Part shown: in pieces, positions 23,454 through 32,523 of the stretch
Layout: every line of letters begins with the position of its first letter
Numbering within the stretch: the stretch's first letter is position 1
Source of the DNA: Paludibacteraceae bacterium
GTDB taxonomy: Bacteria; Bacteroidota; Bacteroidia; Bacteroidales; Paludibacteraceae
Length of the DNA stretch: 64,000 nucleotides
Reading direction: 5' to 3'
Assembly (NCBI GenBank): GCA_031292565.1
Contig: JARLGW010000012.1
Coordinates: forward strand, 310,001-374,000
The notes under the pieces: generated by a model
The model's database searches: none
Told to the model about the DNA's origin: nothing
The model's input: the letters and a program-made list of their open reading frames with translations, nothing else
Made by a program: the position numbers and the translations under genes

Positions 23454-26400
23454 ATGAATAAGTTCATTAAAAATATTATAGCCTTTTGCTTAAAGAATAA
23501 GTTCTTTGTTTTTTTTAGCCTGGCAATTATCATTATATGGGGAGTTATAAGTTACATAAACACTCCGGTGGAAGCTTTTCCCGATGTAACCAATACACAA
23601 ATTACCATTATTACCCAGTGGCCGGGTAGAAGTGCGGAGGAAATAGAACGGTATGTAACTATTCCTATCGAGATAGAAATGAACTCGGCACAGAAAAAAC
23701 TGAATGTAAGATCGACCACCCTGTTTGGTTTATCCGTGGTTAAAATAACCTTCGATGACGATGTGGATGATCCGTTTGCCCGTCAGCAAGTAAATAATTT
23801 GCTTCGCAACGTGGATTTGCCCGATGGTGTGAAACCCGATGTGGAACCGCCTTACGGCCCCACGGGTGAAATTTTCAGATACACACTCAAGAGTAAAACA
23901 AAAGGCGTTAGAGAGTTAAAGACGCTACAGGATTGGGTGATAGACAAGCAGCTGCATTCCGTGTCGGGCGTGGCCGATGTAGTAAGCTTTGGTGGAGAGG
24001 TAAAAACCTTTGAAATTCAGGTAGATCCACACTTGCTGACTAAATACAACATTACCCCGCTGGATGTTTATCAAGCCGTGAACAGGAGTAATATTAATGT
24101 AGGGGGCGATGTAATAGAGAAAAACTCTCAAGCCTACGTGGTGAGAGGTATCGGGGTGCTGGATAGTGTGCCCGAAATAGGAGCCATTATTGTTAAAAAC
24201 ATCAACGGAACCCCTATACTGGTTAGGAATGTGGCCAAAGTATCGGAAGCCTGCCTGCCTCGCTTGGGTCAGGTAGGTAGAGATAAGCAACCTGATGTGG
24301 TGGAAGGTATCGTGGTGATGCGTAAAGGCGAGGATCCCAGCAAAGTTATTGCCAGTGTGCAGGAAAAAATTGACGAGCTGAATAATAAAATTCTGCCCCC
24401 CGATGTAAAGATTGATGTTTTTTACAATCGGCAGAATTTGATTGATTTTTCAACACACACCGTTTTGCATAATCTAATTGAGGGCATGCTGCTGGTTACG
24501 CTTATCGTGTTCCTGTTCATGGCCGATTGGCGAACCACTATTATTGTGTCCCTCATTATCCCGTTAGCCCTGTTGTTCGCGTATATCTGCCTCAGAATAA
24601 AAGGTATGACTGCCAACTTGATGTCCATGGGAGCTATTGACTTCGGTATCATTATCGATGGTGCGGTGGTGATGGTGGAAGGTATTTTTGTGGCGTTGGA
24701 TAAAAAAGCTCGCGAGGTGGGTATGCCAAAATATAACCGATTATCCAAACTCGGCCTTATTAGGGAAACCGGAACCGAGATGGGAAAATCCATCTTTATA
24801 TCCAAACTGATTATCATTACAGCACTGTTGCCTATCTTCTCTTTTCAGAAGGTGGAAGGCAAAATGTTTTCTCCGTTGGCATTTACACTAGGGTTTGCTC
24901 TGCTTGGTGCCTTGATTTTTGCGCTGACCTTTGCCCCAGTGATGTCCAGCATCCTGTTTGCTAAAAATGTAAAGGAAAAGCACAATCCGTTTCTTGCTTT
25001 TGTTTTGAAACACGTTACATCTATTTTCGATAAGGCATATAGTAGAAAGCGGCTTAGTATTACCATTGCCGTTATAGCCTTAGCCGTGAGTATCTTTTCT
25101 TTCCGCTTCCTGGGGTCGGAATTTTTGCCGGAACTTAACGAAGGAGCTATCTATGTGCGTGCATCCCTTCCGATGAGTGTCTCGCTAAAAGAGTCAGTGC
25201 GGATTTCGGAGGATTTGCGTCATATACTTAAATCATTCCCAGAGGTGAAGCAAGTGATGAGCCAAACCGGAAGGCCTAATGACGGAACGGATGCAACCGG
25301 TTTTTATAACATTGAATTTTTCGTGGACATTTACCATACTAGCGAAATGGATAAAAAGGAGAACCGCGACAAACTGATAACCCGCATGAATGAAAAAATG
25401 TCGAAATATCCCGGAATTATTTTCAACTTCTCCCAGCCCATACAGGATAACGTGGAAGAAGCCGTTTCGGGGGTAAAGGGCTCGTTGGCGGTTAAAATTT
25501 TTGGCGATGATTTAGGTCTCCTCGAATCGAAAGCGGATAGCGTGTACAGCATTATGAAAAATGTACGAGGTGTGGAAGACCTTGGTATTATTCGCAACTT
25601 AGGGCAACCCGAATTTAGGATAGAACTGGATCAAAGTAAAATGGCCTTGTACAACGTTTCCACCGCCGATTGCAATTCGGTTATCGAAATGGCTATTGGT
25701 GGAAAAGCCGCTTCCATATTTTACGACGGATATAGAAAGTTTGACATCAGGATAAGATACTCGCCTGAATTTAGAACCACCGAAAAAGAAATTGGCGATC
25801 TGCTGGTACCAACTCTTTCGGGTACACAAATTCCGGTTAAGGAAATAGCCAGCATTAAAAAGATTATAGGGCCAAGTTTGATTTTCCGTGATAAAAACAT
25901 GCGGTTTATTGCACTTAAATTCTCTACCAGGGGTAGAGACATGGGTTCTACCATAGCCGAAGCGCAAAGCAAGGTAAACAAAGCCATAAAACTGCCAAAG
26001 GGGTACTCTTTCTCCTGGGAAGGCGATTTTGAGAATCAGCAGCGAGCATCTAAACAATTAAGTCTTGTAGTACCAATCAGCCTCATCCTTATTTTTATTA
26101 TTCTTTTCATTTTGTATGGGAATGCTACTGATGCCGGACTCATTTTAATTAATGTTCCATTTGCAACCATTGGTGGAATTATGGCTTTACACATTACTGG
26201 AACTAATTTCTGTATCTCCGCCGGAATAGGATTTATCGTGTTGTTTGGTGTTTGTATTCAGAATAACGTCATTCTGCTATCCAAGTTTAAGAAAAACCTG
26301 CATGAAAAGATGCACTTGGATATGGCCATCCGTGAGGGGGTGATAGAACGAATCCGCCCCGTGATAATGACTGCCACCCTGGGAGCCATGGGCTTGATTC

Positions 26401-26555
26401 CGGCAGCCGTTTCAACTGGAATTGGTTCCGAGTCGTCCAAACCCTTGGCCATTGTGGTAATTGGTGGATTAATTTCCGCTACCGTTCTCACCTTATTCAT
26501 ATTCCCTATTATATTCAAGGGTGTTTACAAGTACAAGGTAAAGAAACTTAGCTAG
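23454..26555 (+). CDS. CzcA/CusA-type heavy-metal efflux RND permease
   Basis: This inner-membrane proton-driven pump of about 1033 residues has the RND layout: two halves, each with a TM helix, a large periplasmic loop and five or six TM helices. The heavy-metal (HME) signature in TM4 is present as MGAIDFGIIIDGAVVMVEG, with the acidic residues that carry protons. The ATG at 23454 is preferred over an in-frame TTG at 23445. It is preceded by its adaptor and followed, 68 nt on, by a response regulator. Substrate could be Zn, Co, Ni, Cd, Cu or Ag; the sequence does not settle this. Confidence 0.93.
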   Translation: MNKFIKNIIAFCLKNKFFVFFSLAIIIIWGVISYINTPVEAFPDVTNTQITIITQWPGRSAEEIERYVTIPIEIEMNSAQKKLNVRSTTLFGLSVVKITFDDDVDDPFARQQVNNLLRNVDLPDGVKPDVEPPYGPTGEIFRYTLKSKTKGVRELKTLQDWVIDKQLHSVSGVADVVSFGGEVKTFEIQVDPHLLTKYNITPLDVYQAVNRSNINVGGDVIEKNSQAYVVRGIGVLDSVPEIGAIIVKNINGTPILVRNVAKVSEACLPRLGQVGRDKQPDVVEGIVVMRKGEDPSKVIASVQEKIDELNNKILPPDVKIDVFYNRQNLIDFSTHTVLHNLIEGMLLVTLIVFLFMADWRTTIIVSLIIPLALLFAYICLRIKGMTANLMSMGAIDFGIIIDGAVVMVEGIFVALDKKAREVGMPKYNRLSKLGLIRETGTEMGKSIFISKLIIITALLPIFSFQKVEGKMFSPLAFTLGFALLGALIFALTFAPVMSSILFAKNVKEKHNPFLAFVLKHVTSIFDKAYSRKRLSITIAVIALAVSIFSFRFLGSEFLPELNEGAIYVRASLPMSVSLKESVRISEDLRHILKSFPEVKQVMSQTGRPNDGTDATGFYNIEFFVDIYHTSEMDKKENRDKLITRMNEKMSKYPGIIFNFSQPIQDNVEEAVSGVKGSLAVKIFGDDLGLLESKADSVYSIMKNVRGVEDLGIIRNLGQPEFRIELDQSKMALYNVSTADCNSVIEMAIGGKAASIFYDGYRKFDIRIRYSPEFRTTEKEIGDLLVPTLSGTQIPVKEIASIKKIIGPSLIFRDKNMRFIALKFSTRGRDMGSTIAEAQSKVNKAIKLPKGYSFSWEGDFENQQRASKQLSLVVPISLILIFIILFILYGNATDAGLILINVPFATIGGIMALHITGTNFCISAGIGFIVLFGVCIQNNVILLSKFKKNLHEKMHLDMAIREGVIERIRPVIMTATLGAMGLIPAAVSTGIGSESSKPLAIVVIGGLISATVLTLFIFPIIFKGVYKYKVKKLS

Positions 26556-26623
26556 CTGATCAGGGTTCAGGAATAGGTAATGTAAAATAAAATCTTTATT
26601 TTTGATAGATAAAAAACACGTTA

Positions 26624-27304
26624 ATGGCCAATATATTAGTAATTGAAGACGAAATAAATGTTTCTTCTTTTATCAAAAGAGGACTGGAGGAAGAAGGACA
26701 CACGGTGGAAGTGGCTTACGATGGAGCTATGGGCTTCAGCCTGGCCAGTTCCATAGACTTCGATATTATTATATTGGACATTATTTTACCTCAAATGAAT
26801 GGCATTGAGTTGTGCCGCGAAATTAGAAGTAAAATAGGGTTTGATGTATCCGTTATCATGCTTTCCGCTCTTGGTTCTACCGACGACATCGTGAAGGGTC
26901 TTGAAACCGGGGCTGACGATTATCTGGTAAAGCCATTCAAGTTTAAAGAACTGCTGGCACGCATCAATGTAATGCTACGCCATAAGGATAGCGGAAATTA
27001 CACCAAGAAATACGAGATTGCCGATTTGTCGCTCGACATGGAAACAAAAACGGTAACTCGTTCGGGCAAAGTAATTCTCCTTACATCAAAAGAGTTGAGG
27101 CTGCTCGAATATTTTTTGGCCAATAAAGGCAAAGTTCTTTCACGCACCTCCATCCTTGAAAACGTGTGGGACTATAATGTTGATATGTCCACAAACGTGG
27201 TGGAGGTATATATTAATTACTTGCGGAAAAAGGTAGATAAAGGTTTTGATGTGAAACTTATACACACATTGATTGGCATTGGTTATGTATTAAAAGAAGG
27301 ATAA
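26624..27304 (+). CDS. OmpR/PhoB-family response regulator
   Basis: This 226-residue protein has a receiver domain with acidic pocket E9-D10 (VIEDE), phosphoacceptor Asp52 (ILDIILPQMNG) and the lysine in DDYLVKPF. A C-terminal winged-helix DNA-binding domain follows (LTSKELRLLEYFLANKGKVLSR in part, and VEVYINYLRKKVD). It is coupled to the histidine kinase, which starts 2 nt after its stop, and probably controls the upstream metal efflux genes, as CzcR or CusR does. Confidence 0.92.
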   Translation: MANILVIEDEINVSSFIKRGLEEEGHTVEVAYDGAMGFSLASSIDFDIIILDIILPQMNGIELCREIRSKIGFDVSVIMLSALGSTDDIVKGLETGADDYLVKPFKFKELLARINVMLRHKDSGNYTKKYEIADLSLDMETKTVTRSGKVILLTSKELRLLEYFLANKGKVLSRTSILENVWDYNVDMSTNVVEVYINYLRKKVDKGFDVKLIHTLIGIGYVLKEG

Positions 27305-27306
27305 TA

Positions 27307-28674
27307 GTGAAAATACGCCGTAAAATAGCACTCATATTCACCGGGTTAACGTCCATCGTTTTGTTATGTGCATTCACGTTCATTTATGGTTTAACCGAGC
27401 ACTACAAAAAGGCCGATTTTTACTCCCGCTTGCAGGAAAAGGCATTTTTTATTGCACAGGAATATTTTGAGAAGGATGAACTGAATCAAAATATGTACAC
27501 CGAAATGATGGATAAAAATGCAAAATCGATGCCCGAAGCCCATGAAATTATCCTCGACACCAAAAATCCGAGACTCGTTTACGATTCGCTTCAACATATT
27601 TTGCCTAAGCATGTAATTAAATATCTGTTGGCCGGAAACAATATTTCTTTCCAGCAAAACGAGCGTCAAGGGGTTGCCTTGTATTATGTAGATAATCAGG
27701 GGACTTTCATTGTAATGGTAATTGCCAACGATAAAATAGGCCATCGCAAACAGCAGAACTTGCTGGAAGTGCTTCTTTTCATTTTTCTAGGCAGTATTAT
27801 TTTCATTTATTTCATGGGGAAATATTATGCCCGGAAAGTGCTATCCCCGGTGGGCGAGATACTGAAAAACGTGAAGAAAATAAATGCCACGAACCTCAAA
27901 CTCAGGTTGGAGGAGACTGATAGCAAAGATGAACTGGCCGAATTAATTAAAATGATGAACCTCATGTTAGGCCGCTTGGAATATGCCTTCGATATGCAAA
28001 AAACGTTTATCAGCAATGCTTCCCACGAGCTGAAAAATCCGCTTACCGCCATTATGGGCGAAACGGAAATCACCCTCGCCAAAAAGCGTAAGATTGAAGA
28101 ATATATTGACTCCCTAACTAAAATAGGCATGGAGGCCGATAGGCTTAATTTGCTTATTAAAAATCTATTATGCCTGGCTCAAGCCGATTCCGACGTGGTG
28201 GAAGCTAAACAGGAAAAGATGTGTTTGGACGAGCTGCTGGAGGAAATAAAAGATTCGTTGGAAAAAACCGATTATAAAGGCCGTGTGGAATTCCGGTTCG
28301 GGAGTCAGAGGCAGCTGTTCTGCATAGTCGGAATACACGAACTGCTTAAAATAGCGTTAAGTAACCTGATAGATAATGCCTGTAAATTTTCCGGCGACGA
28401 GCTGGTGGATGTCTTCCTGCGGGGCGATGATGATGAAATACTCCTTACCATTTCGGATAAAGGTATCGGTATCCCCGACGATGAAATAAACAACATCTTC
28501 CAGCCGTTTTATCGCGCTTCCAACGTGGTTTCGTACAAAGGTACCGGCATCGGGCTAGCCCTAGCTCAAAAGATTATCACGCTCCACAATGGCAAGATTC
28601 TTTTTACCCGCAACGAGGGGCTAGGCACGAAGGTGCAAATTCGGTTTTCGCGCAAATCGGTTTTTGATGTATAG
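27307..28674 (+). CDS. Sensor histidine kinase, CzcS/CusS-like
   Basis: This 455-residue membrane kinase starts with GTG at 27307. TM1 is at about residues 8-28 and TM2 at about 155-175, around a periplasmic sensor of some 125 residues. Then come HAMP, the HisKA domain with phosphoacceptor His240 (NASHELKNPLTAIMGE), and a HATPase domain with NLIDNACKF (N box), DKGIGIPDDE (G1) and GTGIGLALAQKI (G2). The context points to sensing of periplasmic metal. The sensor loop has two His residues but no obvious metal cluster. Confidence 0.92.
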   Translation: MKIRRKIALIFTGLTSIVLLCAFTFIYGLTEHYKKADFYSRLQEKAFFIAQEYFEKDELNQNMYTEMMDKNAKSMPEAHEIILDTKNPRLVYDSLQHILPKHVIKYLLAGNNISFQQNERQGVALYYVDNQGTFIVMVIANDKIGHRKQQNLLEVLLFIFLGSIIFIYFMGKYYARKVLSPVGEILKNVKKINATNLKLRLEETDSKDELAELIKMMNLMLGRLEYAFDMQKTFISNASHELKNPLTAIMGETEITLAKKRKIEEYIDSLTKIGMEADRLNLLIKNLLCLAQADSDVVEAKQEKMCLDELLEEIKDSLEKTDYKGRVEFRFGSQRQLFCIVGIHELLKIALSNLIDNACKFSGDELVDVFLRGDDDEILLTISDKGIGIPDDEINNIFQPFYRASNVVSYKGTGIGLALAQKIITLHNGKILFTRNEGLGTKVQIRFSRKSVFDV

Positions 28675-28680
28675 CGGTGC

Positions 28681-29145
28681 CTACCAATCCTTGAACGGAT
28701 GCTTGCTCAGATTGGAATTGTAATAGCGTGGGTCGTGGCTTACCTCTTGGCCTATCCACGAAGGCTTTTCAAAAGGGCAATCGGCCGAGGGCAATTCTAT
28801 TTCGGCAACTACTAGGCCTTCATTCTCCCCTAAAAATTCATCCACTTCCCAAACCTTTCCTGCAAACGGAACCCGGTAGCGTGTTTTTTCTATCAGCGGG
28901 CGCAGGCAAAGTGCGTGTAGCATATCTTTGGCTTCGGCTAGCGGAATTTGGTATTCGTATTCCGCCCGGCTTATTCCTTCGGTTTTACCCTTGATGGTAA
29001 GCATACCCCGGTCGCCCACCACGCGTATCCTGATAGTCCGTTCGGGATCGGAACTCAAATATCCTTGTTGGTAATAAGTACCTTTGCCCAGGTTACGGTA
29101 CTCGGTACCCGTTACCAAAAATTTACGTTCTATTTCTGTTGCCAT
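28681..29145 (-). CDS. CYTH-domain protein (triphosphate tunnel metalloenzyme)
   Basis: This 154-residue protein begins with the CYTH signature MATEIERKFLV (ExExK-like EIERK) and keeps the alternating charged strands of the tunnel: RTIRIRVV, LTIKGK, EYEYQIP, KTRYRVPF, WEVDEFLG and VAEIELPS. Members hydrolyse inorganic triphosphate or organic triphosphates. Its ATG shares one base with the stop of the upstream DUF1080 gene (TAATG), so the two are cotranscribed. It converges on the histidine kinase gene with only 6 nt between them. Confidence 0.9.
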   Translation of the reverse strand: MATEIERKFLVTGTEYRNLGKGTYYQQGYLSSDPERTIRIRVVGDRGMLTIKGKTEGISRAEYEYQIPLAEAKDMLHALCLRPLIEKTRYRVPFAGKVWEVDEFLGENEGLVVAEIELPSADCPFEKPSWIGQEVSHDPRYYNSNLSKHPFKDW

Positions 29146-29825
29146 TATGGTAAGGTTGAGATGATTACGTTGCGAAAATCAATCGGGAACCCTTCAAACA
29201 ATAGCATGATGCGCCCTTCGGTGGCCGACGATTCAAATCCTTCGTTCACCACTTCGCCGTTGAGGCGTTGGGTGCAATGTCCGTGGTCGTACACCACCTC
29301 CAGTTGGTTCCATTCGCCCACGGGTTTCTCCGTGTCCTTCATCCGTTTGGCGGTTACGCTTTTGCCCGGTTCGGTGGCTTTGCCGTTTATTTTCAAGGTA
29401 ACGTCTTTTAGTAGAATAAAGTCGCCCGTGGCATTTTCTTTTATCTGAAATTGTATGCCTCGTGGCCACAACCCGTCGGGATAACCCGTTGGCACGTTGT
29501 ACATCACCCCGCTATTGCGTTTGTTGTTAATCCGTGCCGCCGTGCTGTCGGTATTCCACCGGAAATTCACACTTAATTTATAGCCATCTTTAAAACTCCG
29601 GTCGCTAATAATATAGCCTTGGTATTTACCGTAGGCTTTCAGCGTGCCGTTGTCTATATGGAACAGGGCTGTATCGGGCTTGGTTTGCTGCGCACTGTAG
29701 CTATGCCAACCTTTCAAATCCTTGCCATTAAATAAGGTAATGGTTTTTAGCTTGGCGGGTTGTGTTGCAAAGACGGTGGTTGCGGTGAGTACCGTGATTA
29801 TTACGGAGAATAGCCTTTTTATCAT
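29145..29825 (-). CDS. DUF1080 (3-keto-disaccharide hydrolase family) secreted protein
   Basis: This 226-residue protein has a signal peptide (about 1-20, ending VFAT) and a single concanavalin-like DUF1080 domain. The hallmark TLFNGKDLKGWHSY and the segment NSGVMYNVP match, and WNQLEVVYDHGHCTQRLNGE (in part) is the family's C-terminal signature. DUF1080 proteins include 3-keto-glycoside hydrolases and are common in Bacteroidota, Planctomycetota and Verrucomicrobiota. The exact substrate is unknown. It is coupled to the CYTH gene downstream, an association with no evident functional logic. Confidence 0.85.
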   Translation of the reverse strand: MIKRLFSVIITVLTATTVFATQPAKLKTITLFNGKDLKGWHSYSAQQTKPDTALFHIDNGTLKAYGKYQGYIISDRSFKDGYKLSVNFRWNTDSTAARINNKRNSGVMYNVPTGYPDGLWPRGIQFQIKENATGDFILLKDVTLKINGKATEPGKSVTAKRMKDTEKPVGEWNQLEVVYDHGHCTQRLNGEVVNEGFESSATEGRIMLLFEGFPIDFRNVIISTLP

Positions 29826-29887
29826 ATCTGTATTTCAATATTTTTTGTGTTAAACAATTAAGTGTTAGATGTTAATAAGACTAGCTT

Positions 29888-29929
29888 AAAAAAAGAAAAA
29901 GTCTAAGATATATAAAATCTTAGACTTTT
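29888..29929 (-). terminator. Terminator downstream of tRNA-Pro
   Basis: The perfect 13-bp stem AAAAGTCTAAGAT (29897-29909) / ATCTTAGACTTTT (29917-29929) with a 7-nt loop lies 10 nt past the tRNA 3' end. It is followed by T-rich sequence on the minus strand. Confidence 0.75.
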
Positions 29930-29938
29930 CAATTATGG

Positions 29939-30014
29939 TCGGGATGACAAGATTCGAACTTGCGACCACACGCCCCCCAGACGTGTACTCTAAACCGGGC
30001 TGAGCTACATCCCG
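29939..30014 (-). tRNA. tRNA-Pro (anticodon GGG)
   Basis: The 76-nt cloverleaf has acceptor arms CGGGATG / CATCCCG, D arm GCTCAGCCCGGTTTAGAGT, anticodon stem CACGT/GCGTG with loop CTGGGGG giving GGG, and T arm CAAGTTCGAATCTTG. The discriminator is A and CCA is not encoded. A strong terminator follows. Confidence 0.95.
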
Positions 30015-30071
30015 AAACTGCTGCAAATATAAAATGTTTTTTCTTTTTTTGCAAGATATAATTAAGAAGCG

Positions 30072-30098
30072 TCCCCCAGCCCCTTCTTAAGGAGGGGA
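30072..30098. repeat. CCCC/GGGG palindromic intergenic motif (second copy)
   Basis: The sequence CCCCCAGCCCCTTCTTAAGG followed by AGGGG resembles the motif at 13910-13936. The stem CCCCTTCTTAAGGAGGGG is imperfect. The rest of the gap 30015-30243 has nothing recognisable. Confidence 0.4.
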
Positions 30099-30261
30099 AG
30101 AGAGAATGCTCGAACGATTTCTTCGTCCTGTTATGTCTTTCATTTTTTGTGGCTTCGTGTCTTCACGTTTATCTGTTTTCCATAAGACATTAATTTACCG
30201 TTTTTTAATTTTTAACAAAAGAGATAGTTCTTAATCAAATAAAATGTACTTATTTTGCAAA

Positions 30262-30275
30262 ACCGCACGGGCGGT
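30262..30275. promoter_or_regulatory. Candidate TetR operator (site 1, regulator promoter)
   Basis: The near-palindrome ACCGCACGGGCGGT lies 14 nt before the TetR ATG, over the likely transcription start. Its reverse-complement counterpart with one difference (ACCGCACAGGCGGT) sits before the RND operon at 31112-31125. This is the classical arrangement for an autoregulated TetR repressor. Confidence 0.65.
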
Positions 30276-30288
30276 ATGTAATTTAATT

Positions 30289-30906
30289 ATGAAAGAAACA
30301 AAAGAAATAATTTTAGAAACAGCCTACAACATGTTTCTTAGTAACAACTACGAAGCAGTTACCATCAGTAATATTATTAAAGCCACAGGGATGACCAAGG
30401 GGGCTATATACCATTACTACGAAAGCAAGGAAGAACTTTTTAAGGCTGTTATTGATAGGTTTATGGTAAAAGAAGATCTTGCTTTTCCATCCGAATCGGC
30501 TAGCTTTGAAAAGTTGATATTGGAATATATTGAAACTAAAAAACAACATTATTTGTATCATAGGCAGATATTCCAAGATGGAGGTTTTCAAGGTCTTTCT
30601 CCTGTAAATTTAATTATGCAACATTTATCGCTTGTAGTGTCGGCCTATCGTTATTATCCGGGCTACATGGAGCGGGGAGGTACTTTTTTTCGAGCCAATT
30701 TGGAGCAGTGGGAAAAGGCCATTGAAAAAGCGGTTAAAAAAGGTGAGCTTAGGCCGGACATTGATGTAAATTTGACTGCTATCAACTTTATTTTCGTGGA
30801 GGCTAGCGTTGCATTTTGTAACTTGTTGAAAGGTGATGATCTGGATAATACCATTGTGCTGTATGAACGTCAAATGAAGGAAATTTATAAAAATATAAAA
30901 GCATAA
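30289..30906 (+). CDS. TetR/AcrR-family repressor of the adjacent RND pump
   Basis: This 205-residue regulator has an N-terminal HTH (ILETAYNMFLSNNYEAVTIS, then KATGMTKGAIYHYYESKEELF in part) and a helical ligand-binding domain. The ATG at 30289 is chosen over an upstream in-frame ATG at 30244 because the family N-terminus (KETKEIIL) begins there and the operator at 30262-30275 would otherwise be inside the gene. The next operon encodes TolC, adaptor and RND permease. Matching palindromes in front of both transcripts suggest that it represses itself and the pump. Confidence 0.88.
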   Translation: MKETKEIILETAYNMFLSNNYEAVTISNIIKATGMTKGAIYHYYESKEELFKAVIDRFMVKEDLAFPSESASFEKLILEYIETKKQHYLYHRQIFQDGGFQGLSPVNLIMQHLSLVVSAYRYYPGYMERGGTFFRANLEQWEKAIEKAVKKGELRPDIDVNLTAINFIFVEASVAFCNLLKGDDLDNTIVLYERQMKEIYKNIKA

Positions 30907-31111
30907 CCCGAAATAATGTTCATATCACAAAGATATCTTGGGTTAAATTTATGTTTTCAAACATTATTTTACTTCTCGTTGGGTGAGTTTCATCGGTGTA
31001 AAAATATCATTCATCGGTTTTTTTGTCCGTTGTACAGAAAAATACGATTCATACCATAAAAATAATTCTCAATTTTGTGTCATCAGTTGAAAAAGGTATT
31101 AACAACGAGAT

Positions 31112-31125
31112 ACCGCCTGTGCGGT
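31112..31125. promoter_or_regulatory. Candidate TetR operator (site 2, pump operon)
   Basis: ACCGCCTGTGCGGT lies 36 nt upstream of the pump operon's first ATG. Its reverse complement matches site 1 at 13 of 14 positions, and the flanking AA/AT bases are also shared. Confidence 0.65.
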
Positions 31126-31161
31126 TTCTGAAAAAAGTAATTAATAAAATAAAGATAAGTT

Positions 31162-32502
31162 ATGAGAAAACAATTTTCGCGGATGATTGTCTTGGCTGTA
31201 TTGAGCATTTGCACTCAAATGATAAATGCACAGACAGAGATGGTTGATATTATTAATTACGCGCTTACCCATAGCCGTGATGTACGGAAATCGGCATGGC
31301 AGGTGCAGGAGGCAAAGTATATACGAAAAGAAGCTCTTGGTCATGGATTACCTCAAGTAGAAGGATCCGGCTCGTACAGTAGAATGATGCTTCAAAAAAT
31401 GGATCTTTCAGCGTTTTCTTCCATGGTGCCATCTGATTATTCTTCCATATTTGATGCTTTGGGTAATTTGGATCACGTGGATATGGCCAGTGCCAATGTT
31501 CAGGTTACACAGCTTATTTACAGCCAGGCATTTTGGGTAGGACTGAAAACGGCACGGAAAACGCAGGAATTATACACCTTGCAAAAAGCGAAGAACGAAG
31601 AAGATGTTATTGCCGATGTGGCCAACACGTATTATCAAATTCAATCCATGATGTTTCAGCTCCAAACCATGGATAAATCGATACAAAACCTGAAAGAAAT
31701 TTATCACATGTCCGAATTAAAATATAACAGCGACTTGATAAAGGAAACCGACGTGAGTCGCCTGAAAGTAAGCATTACTAATCAGGACGTTACCCGCCAA
31801 ACGCTTCAAAATAGCATCGACCTGCAAATAAATTATTTGAAAGTATTGTCCGGCATGCCTTCGGATTCCACGTTGAAAATTACTCCGATGGCATCTGCCG
31901 ACGTGGAGAAGGAAACGCATCTCAATCCCTTTGTTTTGGGTCAAGTGCCATCCTATCAAGTGTTGTTAAAACAGAACGAGTTATACACCTTGCAGGTAAA
32001 GCAGGCTAAGGCAAAATACTATCCAAGTTTGGCCGCTTTTGATAAATTTTCTTATTCTCACTATAATATCCCTGATATTTATAAAACAGGCTCCACTATG
32101 AATACGATAGGGCTGAGTTTGTCCGTTCCCATTTTCTCCTCGGGAATTGATTATGCCAAAGTAAAACAGGCCGAATTTAAGCAGAAGCAATTGAATGAAG
32201 ATATTTCGCAGACAAAGGATATGTTGGCCATACAGTACAACAACGCTATGCTGGAGTATCAAACCGCTCACAACCTCTTGCTGGTACAAAAAGAGAATAG
32301 GGAGTTGGCCGAGAAAGTATATAAACAAACCCATTTGCAATACGAGGAAGGACTGGCTTCGATGGCGGATTTACTCAATGTAAATTCCGATTTTTTGCAG
32401 GCCGACAATTCGTATAACCAACAAGCTCTTAAGTGTAAAACGGCGGAGGTGAAAATGCTTCAGGCATCGGGTAACCTCAAGCAATTAACCATTAATAAAT
32501 AA
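31162..32502 (+). CDS. TolC-family outer-membrane efflux protein (second RND system)
   Basis: This 446-residue protein has a signal peptide (about 1-23, ending MINAQ) and the duplicated coiled-coil/beta-barrel pattern of TolC proteins. GLKTARKTQELYTLQKAKNEE and the C-terminal EEGLASMADLLNVNSDFLQA (both in part) are typical hairpin segments. It opens a three-gene operon with adaptor (21-nt gap) and permease (57-nt gap), the usual order for Bacteroidota TolC-AcrA-AcrB sets. Confidence 0.88.
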   Translation: MRKQFSRMIVLAVLSICTQMINAQTEMVDIINYALTHSRDVRKSAWQVQEAKYIRKEALGHGLPQVEGSGSYSRMMLQKMDLSAFSSMVPSDYSSIFDALGNLDHVDMASANVQVTQLIYSQAFWVGLKTARKTQELYTLQKAKNEEDVIADVANTYYQIQSMMFQLQTMDKSIQNLKEIYHMSELKYNSDLIKETDVSRLKVSITNQDVTRQTLQNSIDLQINYLKVLSGMPSDSTLKITPMASADVEKETHLNPFVLGQVPSYQVLLKQNELYTLQVKQAKAKYYPSLAAFDKFSYSHYNIPDIYKTGSTMNTIGLSLSVPIFSSGIDYAKVKQAEFKQKQLNEDISQTKDMLAIQYNNAMLEYQTAHNLLLVQKENRELAEKVYKQTHLQYEEGLASMADLLNVNSDFLQADNSYNQQALKCKTAEVKMLQASGNLKQLTINK

Positions 32503-32523
32503 ACAAAATAAATACAGAGAATA

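Noticed and set aside
30244-30288. ATG start at 30244 for the first TetR gene
   Set aside because: The added 15 residues do not resemble TetR N-termini and the palindromic operator would fall inside the gene.
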